Source: Pokkaliibacter plantistimulans (GTDB taxonomy: Bacteria > Pseudomonadota > Gammaproteobacteria > Pseudomonadales > Balneatricaceae). Taken from it: DNA of 43,045 bases. This document shows, one piece after another, positions 17,741 through 25,867 of this stretch. The position numbers and the translations under genes are program-made. The notes under the pieces are model-generated. The model did no database searches, had not been told where the DNA came from, and saw only the letters and a list, made by a program, of their open reading frames with translations. The first letter of the stretch is position 1. Every line of letters begins with the position of its first letter. The stretch is taken from the NCBI RefSeq assembly GCF_003194385.1, contig NZ_LAPT01000106.1, positions 1 to 43,045 on the forward strand, in the 5' to 3' direction.

Positions 17741-17795
17741 GGCGCCTGCTCACGGTGCCTGTTCATGGTGCCTGTTCATTGTTTAGGGAGCAGGC
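17741..17795. repeat. 13-bp triple tandem repeat inside an inverted repeat
   Basis: Two exact copies of GGTGCCTGTTCAT (17754-17766 and 17767-17779) follow one degenerate copy (17741-17753). The whole is bracketed by GCCTGCTC (17744-17751) and GAGCAGGC (17788-17795), which can pair. With no U tract this is not a standard terminator for the sugar operon, though it is the only structure seen after it. Confidence 0.6.
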
Positions 17796-17835
17796 AGGGT
17801 CATGGCGGGGTGGTTGGTAAATGAAGGAGGGCAGG

Positions 17836-18219
17836 ATGGCTGAGAGTAAAAATCCTTTTCCTGATGTGCAGTTCAAAGGGTATGAATTTTCAGGATGTGA
17901 CATGAGAAAGGCCTCGTTCAACGGGGTGGATCTCAGTCACTCATCCTATTGGGCTGTGCTGAAGCAGGCCCGATTTGAGGACTGCAATCTGCACGCCTGT
18001 GTCTTCACCAATGCCAATCTCGCCAGTAGTACCTTCGAGAACATCAATCTGAGCGATGCCACATTCCACAACATCAATATGTCGGGTGTGTCGCTGCGCA
18101 ATCTGAACCTGTCTAACGTGCAGATTGCTGATGCCAACATGACAGGTATGACGATCAACGGTGTTCTTGTTGCCGATCTCTTTGCTGCCTACGAAAAGGT
18201 CGCGAAAAGTGAAGGGTGA
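17836..18219 (+). CDS. Pentapeptide-repeat protein
   Basis: 127 residues from the ATG at 17836; AAGGAGG at 17824-17830 favours this over the ATG at 17821. From about residue 18 to 110 the sequence follows the A(D/N)LXX pattern with a hydrophobic centre every five residues (CDMRKASFNGVDLSHSS, CNLHACVFTNANLASSTFEN, INLSDATFHNINMSGVSL), expected to form a right-handed quadrilateral beta helix. Some relatives mimic DNA and protect gyrase; most have no known role. No signal peptide. Its function here is unknown. Confidence 0.88.
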   Translation: MAESKNPFPDVQFKGYEFSGCDMRKASFNGVDLSHSSYWAVLKQARFEDCNLHACVFTNANLASSTFENINLSDATFHNINMSGVSLRNLNLSNVQIADANMTGMTINGVLVADLFAAYEKVAKSEG

Positions 18220-18240
18220 TGCACACCAGAGGAGGTTGAC

Positions 18241-18291
18241 GTGATCAGTGTGCGAATCTCTTCGCAGGGTGATCGTGCTGGACATAAGTGA
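18241..18291 (+). CDS. Possible 16-residue small ORF
   Basis: A GTG at 18241 preceded by GAGGAGG at 18230-18236 opens a 16-codon frame (MISVRISSQGDRAGHK). The ribosome-binding site is stronger than those of many genes here. It could be a short leader peptide for the downstream gene at 18338 or simply a chance match. Confidence 0.25.
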   Translation: MISVRISSQGDRAGHK

Positions 18292-18337
18292 CCGCAGCAG
18301 GGCGGCCCCCTGCAACAGGTGATGACAGGAGAAGCGG

Positions 18338-19225
18338 ATGAGCCGTCTTACTGCAAAGGATTTTCCTCAGGAGTTGCTGGAGCTTTACGACTACTACGCT
18401 CACGGCAAGATTTCCCGCCGCGAGTTTCTCGACCGCGCCACCCAGTACGCCATCGGTGGCGCTACGGCGGTGTCGCTGCTGGCAACCCTGAGCCCGAACT
18501 ATGCACTGGCGCAGCAGGTGGAGTTCACCGACCCTGATATTCTGCCGCAGTACATTACCTACTCCTCACCCAACGGCCACGGCGAAGTGCGGGGTTATCT
18601 GGTGATGCCAGCCAAACTGACAGGCAAGGTGCCGGCTGTGGTGGTGGTGCATGAAAACCGTGGCCTGAACCCCTATATCGAAGACGTTGCACGACGGGTT
18701 GCCAAGGCCGGTTATATAGCGCTGGCGCCCGACGGGCTGAGTTCGGTAGGCGGCTATCCCGGTAATGACGATAAGGGCCGCGAGCTGCAACAGCAGGTTG
18801 ATCCGACCAAATTGATGAATGATTTCTTCGCCGCCATCGAGTTCCTGATGAAGCACGAGTCCAGCACCGGCAAGGTGGGCATCACTGGTTTCTGCTATGG
18901 CGGCGGCGTCGCCAACGCAGCAGCAGTGGCCTATCCGGAGCTGGCGGCTGCGGTGCCATTCTATGGTCGTCAGCCCAAGGCGGAAGATGTGGCGCGTATC
19001 AAGGCGCCATTGCTGCTGCACTATGCCGAGCTGGATACCCGCATCAACGAAGGCTGGCCTGCCTATGAGGCTGCCTTGAAGGCAGACGGCAAGGTGTACG
19101 AGGCCTATGTCTATCCCAAGGTCAATCATGGCTTCCACAATGATTCCACCCCCCGTTATGACGAAGCCGCGGCCAAGCTGGCGTGGGATAGAACGCTGGA
19201 GTGGTTCAAGAAGTATCTGGCCTGA
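18338..19225 (+). CDS. Dienelactone hydrolase family protein with a Tat signal (YghX-like)
   Basis: 295 residues. A twin-arginine motif SRREFL at 26-31 and a hydrophobic stretch ending at ALA (56-58) indicate Tat export to the periplasm after about 58 residues. The alpha/beta-hydrolase domain has the nucleophile elbow GFCYGGG (C186), acid D233 and H264, the Cys-Asp-His triad of dienelactone hydrolases, plus [16 protein letters not shown] around E106. Such enzymes open lactones or esters; the substrate is unknown. AGGAG lies 7 nt before the ATG, and a strong terminator follows at 19305. Confidence 0.92.
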   Translation: MSRLTAKDFPQELLELYDYYAHGKISRREFLDRATQYAIGGATAVSLLATLSPNYALAQQVEFTDPDILPQYITYSSPNGHGEVRGYLVMPAKLTGKVPAVVVVHENRGLNPYIEDVARRVAKAGYIALAPDGLSSVGGYPGNDDKGRELQQQVDPTKLMNDFFAAIEFLMKHESSTGKVGITGFCYGGGVANAAAVAYPELAAAVPFYGRQPKAEDVARIKAPLLLHYAELDTRINEGWPAYEAALKADGKVYEAYVYPKVNHGFHNDSTPRYDEAAAKLAWDRTLEWFKKYLA

Positions 19226-19304
19226 CGGACGGTTGACGACCCGCTGCGTGTCGGCCACAGGGCGTTGAAACAGTCGTCAGCTTTGAGTTGACAGCTGGCG
19301 TGAG

Positions 19305-19344
19305 AAAAAGCGGTTACCTGCCAAGGTGGGTGACCGCTTTTTTT
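19305..19344 (+). terminator. Rho-independent terminator after the dienelactone hydrolase gene
   Basis: A 14-bp stem (AAAAAGCGGTTACC with GGTGACCGCTTTTT, one G-T pair) and a run of seven T at 19338-19344. Because the stem starts with A residues it can also act on the minus strand for the gene ending at 19388. Confidence 0.9.
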
Positions 19345-19387
19345 ATACTTGCAGGCAACGTCTCAGCCTGCAGCCAGATAAGACACG

Positions 19388-20056
19388 TCAGCGTAAACAC
19401 ACCAGACCACGCGGTGTCAGCAGACTGGCTTCAAGGTAGGCGGGCTGTCCTTCTGGCAGGGCAAGGCATTGAATCGATGCGGGCAACTGTAGCGTGGCAA
19501 GCTGCTCTGCCAGTTGCTGAGCGAGCGGATGATAGATGTGCAGCGCCTGCAGCTGACAACCCGACGGTGCCAGACGGCTGGCAGGATGAGGTGCGGTATG
19601 CCATTCAATCAGGGTCGGTGCCATGCCGGTATAGGGCAGGGTGCCATCCTGACGCAGGGCAAACAGCCAGCGCATGTCGCCCCGGGTCATGGGCTCCGCG
19701 CTGTCAAAGAAGCCGGGCAACTGAAGCAGCAGCTCATTGATTATCGAGGTGCGGCACACCCAGGTGGTCAGTCGTGGGGAGCGCATCTGCTCCGCATCAT
19801 CCATATTGAACCAGCGCGGATAGCCGGGATGAGGTGCTTCGGGGTTACAGGCGATGACTTCCAGATAGGCGCCGTTATCCAGCTGCAACAGGGTATTGTG
19901 GGTGCCCATCCGCGGGTGCTCGCCGCCGGGCTGAGGACGGATACCAAACAGCTGTTCGATATAGTCACTGCCTTCCTGCAGGCTGGGGGCGGTCACGACC
20001 AGATGATCAAGTTCACAGTGAAGCGGGGAGGTTGCAGCAGCTGAAGCGCGGGTCAT
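19388..20056 (-). CDS. Glyoxalase-like (VOC) domain protein
   Basis: 222 residues from the ATG at 20056, supported by AGGAAG just upstream; the longer frame to 20128 lacks such a site. LDHLVVTAPSLQEGSDYIEQ, GIRPQPGGEHPRMGTHNTL and GAYLEVIA are typical of the Glyoxalase_3-like family (PF13468 as I recall), with H18, H53 and E66 in metal-ligand-like places. No reaction is known for these proteins. It converges on the dienelactone hydrolase gene. Confidence 0.85.
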   Translation of the reverse strand: MTRASAAATSPLHCELDHLVVTAPSLQEGSDYIEQLFGIRPQPGGEHPRMGTHNTLLQLDNGAYLEVIACNPEAPHPGYPRWFNMDDAEQMRSPRLTTWVCRTSIINELLLQLPGFFDSAEPMTRGDMRWLFALRQDGTLPYTGMAPTLIEWHTAPHPASRLAPSGCQLQALHIYHPLAQQLAEQLATLQLPASIQCLALPEGQPAYLEASLLTPRGLVCLR

Positions 20057-20172
20057 GGGGTCTTCCTGATGCCTGTAGTGGCCTGTCAGCCGGCAGCTGA
20101 AAGCGGTTGCCGGGCCTGCCTCTGGCAACGCGCCCGGTACACAGATCGCTTTTCAACTACCTGCTAAGCCAG

Positions 20173-20745
20173 TTAAAGGGCTTCGAGCTTACCCTGATCC
20201 AGCGCCTTGGCATAGGTCATCTTCTCGTCCATGGTGGCCGAGCCATTAACCGTGACCATAAAGCGATTGGCGACAATCATCGTGAGTTGTTCATCATTGC
20301 CCTGCAGCACCAGGGTTTTGCCAATCTTGGTGACTTTGCCCATGGTGGCGGCCATGGCGGGATTCGCCAGCATCGGCATCCATTGTGCCAGCAGGGGGGA
20401 GTCAGCAGTGATCTGCATTTCCACGGTATTGCCGGCACTGTTGGTGTAGGTGCGGCTGACCTGGATGCCGCCTCCCAACAGTCCCATTGCGGAAGTGCCC
20501 TCTGTGCTGGCTTCTTCTGCTGTCCATTCGGCCAGCGGTTCCGGCATCAGGCCGCTGAGAGCGGTGGCACTCTGCTGGGCGATCAGCTGTGAGGCGTAGT
20601 CGAGAGCCTGCTTGGCTGCTTTGAGGTCGTGCTTGTTGTAAGCGGCGAGACCTTCTTCGATGGAGCTGGAGATATCGTCGGCGTGAGCCAGAGGTAACAG
20701 GATCAGGCTGAGGAATACACTGCGGGTCAGTAGGGAAGCTTTCAT
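20173..20745 (-). CDS. Exported protein of unknown function
   Basis: 190 residues from the ATG at 20745 (MKASLLTRSVFLSLILLPLA), an evident signal peptide with cleavage after AHA near residue 22. The longer frame to 20970 would place the signal internally and lacks support. The mature protein has an N-terminal helical segment (EEGLAAYNKHDLKAAKQALDY, resembling a single TPR) and a C-terminal part with beta-like strands around NTVEMQITADS and QLTMIVANRFMVTVNG. I do not recognise a family. Its neighbours suggest no partner. Confidence 0.75.
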   Translation of the reverse strand: MKASLLTRSVFLSLILLPLAHADDISSSIEEGLAAYNKHDLKAAKQALDYASQLIAQQSATALSGLMPEPLAEWTAEEASTEGTSAMGLLGGGIQVSRTYTNSAGNTVEMQITADSPLLAQWMPMLANPAMAATMGKVTKIGKTLVLQGNDEQLTMIVANRFMVTVNGSATMDEKMTYAKALDQGKLEAL

Positions 20746-20930
20746 CGGATTCACTCTTGTTCCATGTGAGCGCTTGCTGCGTGAGCGTGAGAGGTGCAGC
20801 GCGCTCCATACTGACAATGATGTAAAGAAAATGTAAGCGCGGCGAAGATGAAATTTATGGGGATGACAGACGCCTTTGATGGCAGTGGGTAATGGACCTG
20901 TTGAGCTGTCGTACTGGCGCTGTAATGTAG

Positions 20931-20960
20931 AAAAACAAAACCCCCGGCCTTGGCCGGGGG
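20931..20960 (-). terminator. Rho-independent terminator of the pyruvate carboxylase operon
   Basis: CCCCCGGCC at 20941-20949 pairs with GGCCGGGGG at 20952-20960. On the minus strand the stem is followed by TTTTGTTTTT. It lies 44 bp past the pycB stop. Confidence 0.9.
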
Positions 20961-21003
20961 GGAGTGTCATCAGTACGCTGACCGCTGTTCAGGCAGTCAC
21001 TGC

Positions 21004-22794
21004 TCAGGCAATCTCTACCAGAATCTCTCCGGGAGTGACGCGGTCGCCTTTCTTGATATAAACCGCTTTCACGGTGCCGGATACGGCAGCCTTGACCTCG
21101 GTTTCCATCTTCATGGCTTCGATAACCAGCACGGCGGCGCCTGCCTCAATGCTGTCTCCCTCTTTGACCAGCACATCAACGATGTTACCGGGCATGGAGG
21201 TGGTCACGTGACCCTGGCTGGTGGCCTTACCGCGACCGCCACCACTGCCACCGGTGCTGTATTCACCCTGAGTTTCCAGGAACACTTCTTCCGGCATGCC
21301 ATCGATGGTCAGGTAGAAGTTGCGATCATGCTCACCTTTAGGACCTGCACCGGTAACCTGAATATCATAGGTCTCGCCATGCAACGTCACCTTGAAGGCG
21401 GTCGGCACAACGCCATCGGCACGGGTGTCATTTTTCGGCAGCAGGGGTTCTGGCTGCAGGGTACCGTCAGCACGTTCCTGCAGATAGGTTTTCGCAACTT
21501 CAGGGAACATGGCATAGGTCAGCACATCTTCCTCGTTCAGCGCCAGACTGCCGATCTGCTCACGCAGCTTATCCAGCTCATCACCCAGCAGGTCGGCGGG
21601 GCGGCAATCGATCACTTCTTCGCTGCCGATGGCCTGAGTGCGCACCTTCTCGTTGACCGGAGCTGGCGCCTGACCGTACCAGCCCTGCAGATAGCGCTTC
21701 ACCTCGTTGGTGATGCTTTCGTAGCGCTTGCCGGTCAGTACGTTAAGTACCGCCTGAGTGCCAACGATCTGCGAGGTGGGAGTGACCAGCGGGGGGAAGC
21801 CCAGATCAGCACGCACACGGGGGATCTCGTTGAACACGTCCTGAATACGATCCAGTGCGCCCTGTTCTTTCAGCTGGTTGGCCAGGTTGGACATCATGCC
21901 GCCCGGTACCTGACTGATCAGCACCTGCGAATCCACATCGTTGTATTCACTTTCAAACTGGTGGTACTTCTTCCGCACTTCACGGAAGTAGTGACTGATT
22001 TCCTGCAGCAGTTTGAGGTCCAGTCCGGTTTCATATCCTGCTGCGTGCAGGGAGGCAACCAGTGACTCGGTTGGCGGATGGCTGGTGCCACCGGAGAACG
22101 AGGAAATAACGGTATCCACGTGGTCACAACCTTCTTCCACCGCTTTTAGCTGGCACATCGGCGCCATGCCAGAGGTGGAGTGAGAGTGCAGGAACAGCGG
22201 TACGCTGAAGCGATCTTTCAGTGCCTTGACCAGATCACCGGTCGCTTTGGGGGTCAGCAGACCAGCCATATCCTTGATAGCGATGGAGTCGACGCCCATG
22301 GCGATCAGCTCATCAGCCAACTTTACGTAGGCATCCAGAGTGTGCACCGGGCTGGTGGTGTAGCAGATGGTGCCCTGAGCGTGCTTGCCAGCGGCTTTGG
22401 TCGCTTCAATGGCTGTGCGCAGGTTACGCACATCGTTCAGGGCATCGAAAATACGGAATACGTCCATGCCGTTGGCGGCAGCGCGATTGACGAAGGCGCG
22501 CACCACGTCATCGGAATAATGACGGTAGCCCAGCAGGTTCTGGCCACGCAGCAACATTTGCAGGCGGGTGTTAGGCAGCGCTTCACGCAGTCTGGCCAGA
22601 CGCTCCCAGGGATCTTCACGCAGGAAGCGTACGCAGGCGTCGAATGTCGCACCCCCCCAGACTTCCAGTGACCAGTAACCGGCCTTGTCCAGCTTGCCGC
22701 AGATCGGCAGCATGTCTTCAGTACGCATGCGGGTGGCGATCAGGGACTGGTGACCATCGCGCAGCACTACGTCAGTGATATGTACTTTTGCCAT
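21004..22794 (-). CDS. pycB: Pyruvate carboxylase subunit B (OadA-like carboxyltransferase with biotin domain)
   Basis: 596 residues. An HMGL-like carboxyltransferase barrel begins with LRDGHQS (D13) and has metal-binding HSHSTSG near residue 207. A conserved carboxylase domain follows, then a Gly/Ser linker and a C-terminal biotinyl domain with EAMKMET, biotin attachment at K562. It transfers CO2 from biotin to pyruvate, giving oxaloacetate. The same fold serves as the alpha subunit of the sodium-pumping oxaloacetate decarboxylase, but no oadB or oadG is here and the next gene upstream is a biotin carboxylase, so an anaplerotic two-subunit pyruvate carboxylase is the better reading. A GAGGAG ribosome-binding site precedes the ATG. 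Confidence 0.93.
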   Translation of the reverse strand: MAKVHITDVVLRDGHQSLIATRMRTEDMLPICGKLDKAGYWSLEVWGGATFDACVRFLREDPWERLARLREALPNTRLQMLLRGQNLLGYRHYSDDVVRAFVNRAAANGMDVFRIFDALNDVRNLRTAIEATKAAGKHAQGTICYTTSPVHTLDAYVKLADELIAMGVDSIAIKDMAGLLTPKATGDLVKALKDRFSVPLFLHSHSTSGMAPMCQLKAVEEGCDHVDTVISSFSGGTSHPPTESLVASLHAAGYETGLDLKLLQEISHYFREVRKKYHQFESEYNDVDSQVLISQVPGGMMSNLANQLKEQGALDRIQDVFNEIPRVRADLGFPPLVTPTSQIVGTQAVLNVLTGKRYESITNEVKRYLQGWYGQAPAPVNEKVRTQAIGSEEVIDCRPADLLGDELDKLREQIGSLALNEEDVLTYAMFPEVAKTYLQERADGTLQPEPLLPKNDTRADGVVPTAFKVTLHGETYDIQVTGAGPKGEHDRNFYLTIDGMPEEVFLETQGEYSTGGSGGGRGKATSQGHVTTSMPGNIVDVLVKEGDSIEAGAAVLVIEAMKMETEVKAAVSGTVKAVYIKKGDRVTPGEILVEIA

Positions 22795-22820
22795 GTTTGG
22801 CTACTCCTCGAATATGTGTG

Positions 22821-24239
22821 TCACAGACCCGCTTGCGCGGCGATGGCAGCGGCGATGGCGGCTGCAAGGGCTTCTGGGTGGCGCTTGACTGAGTAATTGA
22901 TCAGCTCCGGATGGGCCTCGACGAATCCTGTATTGAAGGATCCTTCGCGGAATTCCGGATGCTGAAGAATGTTCTGGTAGTACGGAATCGTGGTGGTGAT
23001 GCCGTAGATACTCATGTCATTCAGCGCGCGTTGTGAGCGGGCAACCAGTTCGTCCCAGCTCAGTGCCCAAACAACCAGCTTGGCACACATGGAGTCGTAA
23101 TAAGGGGGGATGGTGTATCCCGTGTAGATGGCCGCGTCGGTACGTACACCGGGGCCACCCGCGGAGTAGTAACGGCTGATGCGTCCGAAGCTGGGCAGGA
23201 AGCCATTCTTCGGATCTTCAGCATTGATACGGAACTGAGCAGCAAAACCCCGGTACTGGATGTCTTCCTGCACAAAGGGCAGCTTCTCACCCGCAGCAAT
23301 GCGAATCTGGGTTTTGACGATATCGATACCGGTGATTTCCTCGGTGATGGTGTGTTCCACCTGTACCCGGGTATTCATCTCCATGAAGTAGAAATTCTGC
23401 TGATCATCCAGCAGGAACTCCACTGTACCGGCGTTTTCGTAGTTGACGGCCTTGGCTGCCTTGACGGCCAGACTGCCGACATAGTTACGCTGTTCGTCAT
23501 TCAGCTGAGGCGAAGGCGCCAGCTCAATCAGCTTCTGGTTACGACGCTGGATGGAGCAGTCACGCTCGAACAGGTGCACAGTGTTGCCAAAGCTGTCGGC
23601 CAGAATCTGCACTTCGATGTGACGCGGATTGACGATGCATTTTTCCAGAAATACTTCTGCACTGCCGAAGGCTTTGGTCGCTTCAGAAATAACCCGGTGG
23701 TAGTTCTGGCGCAGTTCCTGTTCGTTGTTACAACGACGGATACCGCGACCACCACCGCCGGAGGTGGCTTTCAGCATGATGGGATAACCGATGGCAGCGG
23801 CCTGCTCGATGGCGTCGTCCAGATCAGCCAGATTGCCATTGCTACCGGGGGTGACGGGGACGCCGGCATTGATCATGCTCTGGCGGGCCATGGTCTTGTC
23901 ACCCATGGAGTGAATCACGTCTGCATCGGGGCCAATGAAGCGAATGCCACGCTGTGCGCAGATACGCGCCAGTTCGGGGTTTTCAGACAGAAAGCCATAG
24001 CCTGGGTGCAATGCGTCACAACCCGTTTCCACCGCCAGGTTGACGATATGGTGAGGGTTGAGATAGCCCGCCAGCGGATCACTGCCGATGCAATAGGCCT
24101 CGTTGGCTTTTTTAACGTGAAGCGAATAACGGTCAGCTTCGGAATATATCGCTACCGCGCGAATGCCCATTTCCTGGCAGGCGCGAACGATACGAACCGC
24201 TATTTCTCCTCGGTTTGCTATCAGTATCTTTTTAATCAC
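22821..24239 (-). CDS. pycA: Pyruvate carboxylase subunit A (biotin carboxylase)
   Basis: 472 residues from the GTG at 24239, preferred because AGGTGA lies 7 nt upstream; another GTG three codons earlier at 24248 has no such site. ATP-grasp biotin carboxylase with ILIANRGEIAVRI, HPGYGFLSENPE, the ATP-binding loop GGGGRGIRR, EVQILAD, RDCSIQRRNQK and the catalytic MNTRVQVEHTITEE. It carboxylates biotin on PycB using ATP and bicarbonate. It ends with a run of Ala. The 26-bp gap to pycB indicates one operon. Similarity to AccC is expected, but no accB is adjacent. Confidence 0.94.
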   Translation of the reverse strand: MIKKILIANRGEIAVRIVRACQEMGIRAVAIYSEADRYSLHVKKANEAYCIGSDPLAGYLNPHHIVNLAVETGCDALHPGYGFLSENPELARICAQRGIRFIGPDADVIHSMGDKTMARQSMINAGVPVTPGSNGNLADLDDAIEQAAAIGYPIMLKATSGGGGRGIRRCNNEQELRQNYHRVISEATKAFGSAEVFLEKCIVNPRHIEVQILADSFGNTVHLFERDCSIQRRNQKLIELAPSPQLNDEQRNYVGSLAVKAAKAVNYENAGTVEFLLDDQQNFYFMEMNTRVQVEHTITEEITGIDIVKTQIRIAAGEKLPFVQEDIQYRGFAAQFRINAEDPKNGFLPSFGRISRYYSAGGPGVRTDAAIYTGYTIPPYYDSMCAKLVVWALSWDELVARSQRALNDMSIYGITTTIPYYQNILQHPEFREGSFNTGFVEAHPELINYSVKRHPEALAAAIAAAIAAQAGL

Positions 24240-24318
24240 GGTAATCACCTGTGATAGGAATGAGCGAGCAGCCCTAGCAGATTAAGCGAGTGAGCCAATA
24301 TGGGGAAGGGGGGAACGC

Positions 24319-24334
24319 TTATACCTAAGTATAA
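24319..24334 (-). promoter_or_regulatory. Palindrome over the likely pycAB promoter
   Basis: TTATACCTAAGTATAA has perfect 6-bp arms. Read on the minus strand it contains TATACT, a good -10 box, with TTGCGC 15 bp upstream as a poor -35. It lies about 80 bp before pycA. It may be an operator overlapping the promoter. Confidence 0.35.
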
Positions 24335-25000
24335 AATTATGTTGCGCTGCGCAAGGAAATGGCATCCGAGTTGCAACTAATAGCCGTGGAATTTGCCTTT
24401 ATTTACCCGTTAATTGGTTGAATTAGCTAATGTGATCACCTTGACCGGAATAGCAGATGACAGCCTGAGCGCACTTCCTGTACTGGCTGGATGCCGCGTA
24501 TTTCGTGGTGCTGTGGCTATGCCATGGCTCTGCGTTTGCTGTATTTATGGCGGGTAACATTTTGTTTTATAGGATATTTTTGAAATTCTATGGTGGTCAG
24601 CGGAAGGGCCGCAGCCTGAACTGGCTCTACGTCCAAAGTCTAATCAGGCACTGCGAATATTTTGATATGAAATCCAGTTTTATTTGCAACTATTTGCCTG
24701 GTAAACAGCAATCTGGTAATTGCGGTTACTTCTTTTAATCATCGGATTGAATTAAGCCTGATGGTAAAAAATAGCAGAAATATCAATCACCTGATTTAAG
24801 TTTAATATTCAATTAATCAATAATGAAAATAAGCTGGATTGAGTTATAGCCAGCGCTTGCGCAGGAAATAGACGTTTATGGAAAGCAAAGCGGCGTTTTC
24901 AGCCAGCACAAGTACGCGCTGAGAAGGTAGACACAGCAGCACCGCATCGGGGAGAGGGGAGAGTCTGCCTCGCTGCGGTCGCAGGAGGCAGGGGAGGGCA
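24335..25000. other. Gene-poor AT-rich region between pycA and the next gene
   Basis: 666 bp. There is a perfect 13-bp palindrome TTGCGCTGCGCAA at 24342-24354. The frame at 24505-24738 gives a 77-residue sequence with no ribosome-binding site and no recognisable pattern, and I reject it. Base composition is clearly more AT-rich than the flanks from 24540 to 24880, which may mean decayed or acquired DNA. Confidence 0.5.
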
Positions 25001-25477
25001 TCAGTTCGAGTTCTGCCAGTCAGTCAGCAGGTTGTTGATTTCCTTACCAATGGGCTCAGGAATGTTCTCGATATACATGCTCATCAGGCCATCTTTGTGA
25101 TGCACCACATCCATCACAAAGTGACTTTTGTTCTCTGGTGCGAAAGCCTGGATCATTTTGCGGCAGTCAATCAGTAATGCATCAATGCTGCGCGCCAGGG
25201 CTTCGGGGGTGCGCTCTGGAGACAAGTCATGGGCCATGCGCTTGATCGCCTGCTTCAGGCGGGGGTTGTCAGGTAAATGGCCGGCCAGAATGGGCATGAA
25301 CTGAATTTTCCAACGGTTCTGGTGTTCATAGTCGGGCAGCAACTGTAATTCAAAGTGGGCATCATCCGGGCTTTCAAAAATAACAGCTTCTTTGCGCCGA
25401 TCAGTAATCACCCAACGGTTACCCAGCTGCTCATCAATTTGATCGCACAGGGGGAGAAAATCTTGTTTTTCGAACAT
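25001..25477 (-). CDS. Uncharacterised small soluble protein
   Basis: 158 residues from the ATG at 25477, which has GAGGT closely upstream; the frame extends to 25519, but those residues lie before this site. No signal peptide or membrane helix. It is rich in charged residues, with alternating helices (LKQAIKRMAHDLSPERTPEA, RSIDALLIDCRKMIQAFAPE) and an N-terminal part that looks beta-rich (EAVIFESPDDAHFELQLLPD). I do not recognise the family. It stands alone on the minus strand after the chemoreceptor genes. Confidence 0.75.
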   Translation of the reverse strand: MFEKQDFLPLCDQIDEQLGNRWVITDRRKEAVIFESPDDAHFELQLLPDYEHQNRWKIQFMPILAGHLPDNPRLKQAIKRMAHDLSPERTPEALARSIDALLIDCRKMIQAFAPENKSHFVMDVVHHKDGLMSMYIENIPEPIGKEINNLLTDWQNSN

Positions 25478-25806
25478 GGTTACCTCGGTGATTGACGCGA
25501 AAGCGGGTGGCCGCTCCACCCGGCTTTTTATTCGGATCCTGAAGTTTCAATGCCTGGATTTTTATTAAGGTCGCAGTCTTCAGGACGGCACCGCTGGCTT
25601 TCTGGAACAGGCAGCATGGTGCAGCGGGTCTGGCAGATTTTATAAGGCGTTCACGTTGACGATGCAAGAGTGTGATGCCAGTAAAGGCCGGTGCTGTATG
25701 GATTCAGTTGCGGCAGGACAAGAAAGCCGATAGTCGCAAGCTGTTCGTGTAGTGTGGCGCTAAAGGGTCAGTGCAGGTCTTGCTTGCGTCAGTCGATAGT
25801 CAGCAG
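25478..25806. other. Intergenic region after the first chemoreceptor gene
   Basis: 329 bp. It holds the promoter of the small gene at 25001-25477 and nothing else that I can support; ORFs inside are short and lack ribosome-binding sites. Confidence 0.4.
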
Positions 25807-25845
25807 AAAAAACACAGCCAGACAACACAGGTTGTCTGGCTGTGT
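25807..25845 (-). terminator. Strong rho-independent terminator of the first chemoreceptor gene
   Basis: A perfect 15-bp stem, ACACAGCCAGACAAC (25812-25826) with GTTGTCTGGCTGTGT (25831-25845), a 4-nt loop and, on the minus strand, a run of six T. Confidence 0.93.
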
Positions 25846-25867
25846 CCTGATCGGCTATTGGCTTGTA

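Noticed and set aside
19288-19740. 150-codon plus-strand frame
   Set aside because: It runs through a terminator and antisense to the glyoxalase-like gene.
21004-24239. Sodium-pumping oxaloacetate decarboxylase
   Set aside because: The OadA-like subunit would fit, but there is no oadB or oadG and a biotin carboxylase is adjacent, so pyruvate carboxylase is favoured.
24505-24738. 77-codon frame in the AT-rich gap
   Set aside because: No ribosome-binding site, no codon bias and no pattern.
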